Assembly (NCBI GenBank): GCA_946541285.1
Contig: CAMNJG010000051.1
Location: forward strand, 1-8,493
DNA from: an uncultured Clostridia bacterium
Lineage (GTDB): Bacteria; Bacillota; Clostridia; Peptostreptococcales; Anaerovoracaceae
DNA length: 8,493 nt
Reading direction: 5' to 3'
In this document: positions 7,528 to 8,493 of the stretch, in pieces
Layout: every line of letters starts with the position of its first letter
Position numbering within the stretch: position 1 is the stretch's first letter
Made by a program: the position numbers and the translations under genes
Notes under the pieces: generated by a model
The model's database searches: none
Told to the model about the DNA's origin: nothing
The model's input: only the letters and a program-made list of their open reading frames with translations

Positions 7528-7592
7528 TATATAAATCTCTCCATTGTTTCTGTTAACTCAGCGTTTTTCCAAGGAATCATCTGAATAGTCAC
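7527..7592 (-). CDS. 21-codon ORF coupled to helicase start
   Basis: It starts with GTG at 7592 and reads MTIQMIPWKNAELTETMERF followed by I and a TAA stop. The TAA shares its last base with the helicase ATG (TAATG), the classic layout for translational coupling. An AGGAG site (7600-7604) lies 7 bases before the GTG. It could be a leader peptide that controls helicase translation, a small partner protein, or the tail of a lost upstream gene. The frame is open for about eight codons further upstream without a better start. I do not recognise the peptide. The ribosome site and exact overlap are the only support, so coding is plausible but not secure. Confidence 0.4.
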   Translation of the reverse strand: MTIQMIPWKNAELTETMERFI

Positions 7593-7612
7593 TTCAGCAC
7601 TCCTGCGTATCC

Positions 7613-7618
7613 ATTATA
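7613..7618 (-). promoter_or_regulatory. Candidate -10 box for the helicase operon
   Basis: On the minus strand this is a perfect TATAAT. It lies 20 bases upstream of the GTG of the 21-codon ORF and about 85 bases upstream of the helicase ATG. The hexamer at the matching -35 position (GTGCAG, 7636-7641) is poor, so either an activator is needed or the match is chance. It is the best candidate for transcription of the four minus-strand genes. Confidence 0.35.
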
Positions 7619-7666
7619 TTCCATATTTGACTTATCTGCACTTTCTTTTTAAAAGGAGCTCCCTAC

Positions 7667-7705
7667 ATGACCTTCGTCTATTATCAATCTGGAAACATAC
7701 TGTAG
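7667..7705 (+). other. 12-codon ORF with strong ribosome site
   Basis: The ORF reads MTFVYYQSGNIL and then TAG. AAAAGGAG (7651-7658) lies 8 bases before the ATG. A possible promoter, TTGACT (7627-7632) with TAAAAG (7650-7655) at 17-base spacing, lies over it, although its -10 box overlaps the ribosome site, so that promoter could not supply this site in its own transcript. The stop codon falls inside direct repeat copy B. At the same place copy A has TGG and stays open, so this may be the decayed start of a gene of which copy A is another fragment. It could also be a chance short frame. Confidence 0.25.
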
Positions 7706-7738
7706 CTGCACCATAATCTATATATCGGCTGTTTGCGG
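7686..7738 (+). repeat. Direct repeat, copy B (diverged)
   Basis: This is the partner of 1-53, on the same strand, with 36 of 45 bases identical over 7694-7738. Copy A runs from here into a long palindrome. Copy B instead runs into a short hairpin, GCGGA (7735-7739) and TCCGC (7744-7748) with a 4-base loop. The two copies bracket the four minus-strand genes, but the divergence implies an old repeat family rather than a recent target duplication. Confidence 0.6.
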
Positions 7739-7764
7739 AATGATCCGCCATATTTCTTTTCTGA

Positions 7765-7793
7765 TTGCCGGAACTTCAGTCCATCTGTATAAT
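7765..7793 (+). promoter_or_regulatory. Promoter for the HAD phosphatase gene
   Basis: TTGCCG (7765-7770) and a perfect TATAAT (7788-7793) are separated by 17 bases, a sigma-A type spacing. Transcription would begin near 7800, about 50 bases before the GTG start at 7849. Confidence 0.6.
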
Positions 7794-7848
7794 GATCACG
7801 AAAAAAGAATTGATCCATTGGAGACAGAACCGAACGGAGTAAACAACA

Positions 7849-8490
7849 GTGAAAACAGGAATCATCTTTGACATGGACGGAACCCTCTGGGATTCCGCAA
7901 AAAATATTGCCATCGCCTGGAGCAGTGTCATGGCTGCCAGAAACAACCCGGACCGGCAGGAAGTCAGCGTAGAGGAAATCCACAGCGTCATGGGACTGAC
8001 CATGACCGACATCGCCCTCCGTCTCTTCCCTTCCTCAGAAGAATCACTTCGGCAACAGATCATGGAAGAATGCATGGATGTGGAAAACCGTTATCTGGCA
8101 GAGCACGGAGGTCACCTGTACGGGGGTGTAGAAGAATGTCTCCGGCAGCTGCGCGCGGACGGATGGCCGCTGTATATCGTCAGCAACTGCCAGAGCGGCT
8201 ATATCGAAGCCTTCCTGCAATATTATCACTTCGAACCGTATTTCGACGACATCGAATGCTTCGGCAATACCGGCCTGCCGAAAAGCGGGAGCATCCGTCT
8301 CCTGGCTGACCGCTGCCGGCTGGACGATTTCTATTATGTCGGCGACATCCAGGGCGACTGTGATGCCACCATGGAAGCCGGAGGGAAATTTATCCATGCA
8401 GCTTACGGCTTTGGCTCGATCTGCGAGGAAGTCCCCGCGATCGGGAGTATCACGGAGCTGCCGGCACTGATGCGGCAGCTGGCAGGCTGA
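7849..8490 (+). CDS. HAD-family phosphatase (subfamily IA)
   Basis: This 213-residue cytoplasmic phosphatase has all four HAD motifs. They are FDMDGTLWD (Asp8 nucleophile, Asp10 acid/base), IVSN (Ser112), GLPKSG (Lys145) and YVGDIQGDCDAT (Asp166, Asp170 and Asp172 for Mg2+ binding). An alpha-helical cap lies between motifs I and II (about 15-90). This resembles phosphoglycolate phosphatase (Gph) and related small-phosphoester hydrolases. The substrate cannot be told from sequence, so no symbol is given. The start is GTG at 7849, supported by GGAG (7836-7839) 9 bases upstream. The gene has its own promoter and reads away from the helicase operon. It is complete, ending three bases before the window edge. 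GC content resembles that of the PBP, which suits a resident gene. Confidence 0.92.
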   Translation: MKTGIIFDMDGTLWDSAKNIAIAWSSVMAARNNPDRQEVSVEEIHSVMGLTMTDIALRLFPSSEESLRQQIMEECMDVENRYLAEHGGHLYGGVEECLRQLRADGWPLYIVSNCQSGYIEAFLQYYHFEPYFDDIECFGNTGLPKSGSIRLLADRCRLDDFYYVGDIQGDCDATMEAGGKFIHAAYGFGSICEEVPAIGSITELPALMRQLAG

Positions 8491-8493
8491 CGG

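Noticed and set aside
1..7738. The direct repeats as attL/attR of an integrated island
   Set aside because: They are only about 80 percent identical, no integrase or tRNA gene is present, and the composition change does not coincide with them.

Overview
The window looks like a chromosomal stretch from a Bacillota (Firmicutes), probably a gut-type Clostridia or Erysipelotrichia relative. The reasons are a PBP with a MecA-type N-terminus, a pRiA4b ORF-3-type protein with the long N-terminal region I associate with such genomes, AGGAG-type ribosome binding sites and a mix of ATG and GTG starts. The species cannot be named from this sequence.

Layout. Positions 1-402 have no intact gene. They hold two long imperfect palindromes, one copy of a diverged direct repeat and a short broken piece of a penicillin-binding protein gene. 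Four genes then follow, all on the minus strand. In transcription order they are a RecQ-like helicase with a C-terminal phosphoribosyltransferase (PRTase) domain (7527-5413), a DprA/Smf-like protein (5420-4371), a class B penicillin-binding protein (4369-2309) and a pRiA4b ORF-3-family protein (2196-403). A 320-base divergent intergenic region (7528-7848) carries a 21-codon ORF whose stop overlaps the helicase start, the second copy of the direct repeat and promoters. A HAD-family phosphatase (7849-8490) reads away on the plus strand.

The most interesting part is the helicase-PRTase plus DprA pair. The genes overlap by 8 bases and are visibly AT-richer than their neighbours. They pair a DNA-unwinding and PRTase protein with a DprA/SLOG-fold protein. 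The PRTase plus DprA logic recalls the ShosTA toxin-antitoxin/anti-phage system, with a RecQ helicase fused to the PRTase. I infer a horizontally acquired genome-conflict (defence or TA-like) module rather than housekeeping recombination or competence. It lies immediately upstream of the PBP gene with a single base between the DprA stop and the PBP start, so the PBP is probably read from the same transcript.

The PBP and the pRiA4b-type gene are GC-rich and look like resident genes. The repeats on either side suggest a region that has been rearranged, but they are too diverged to be called attachment sites.
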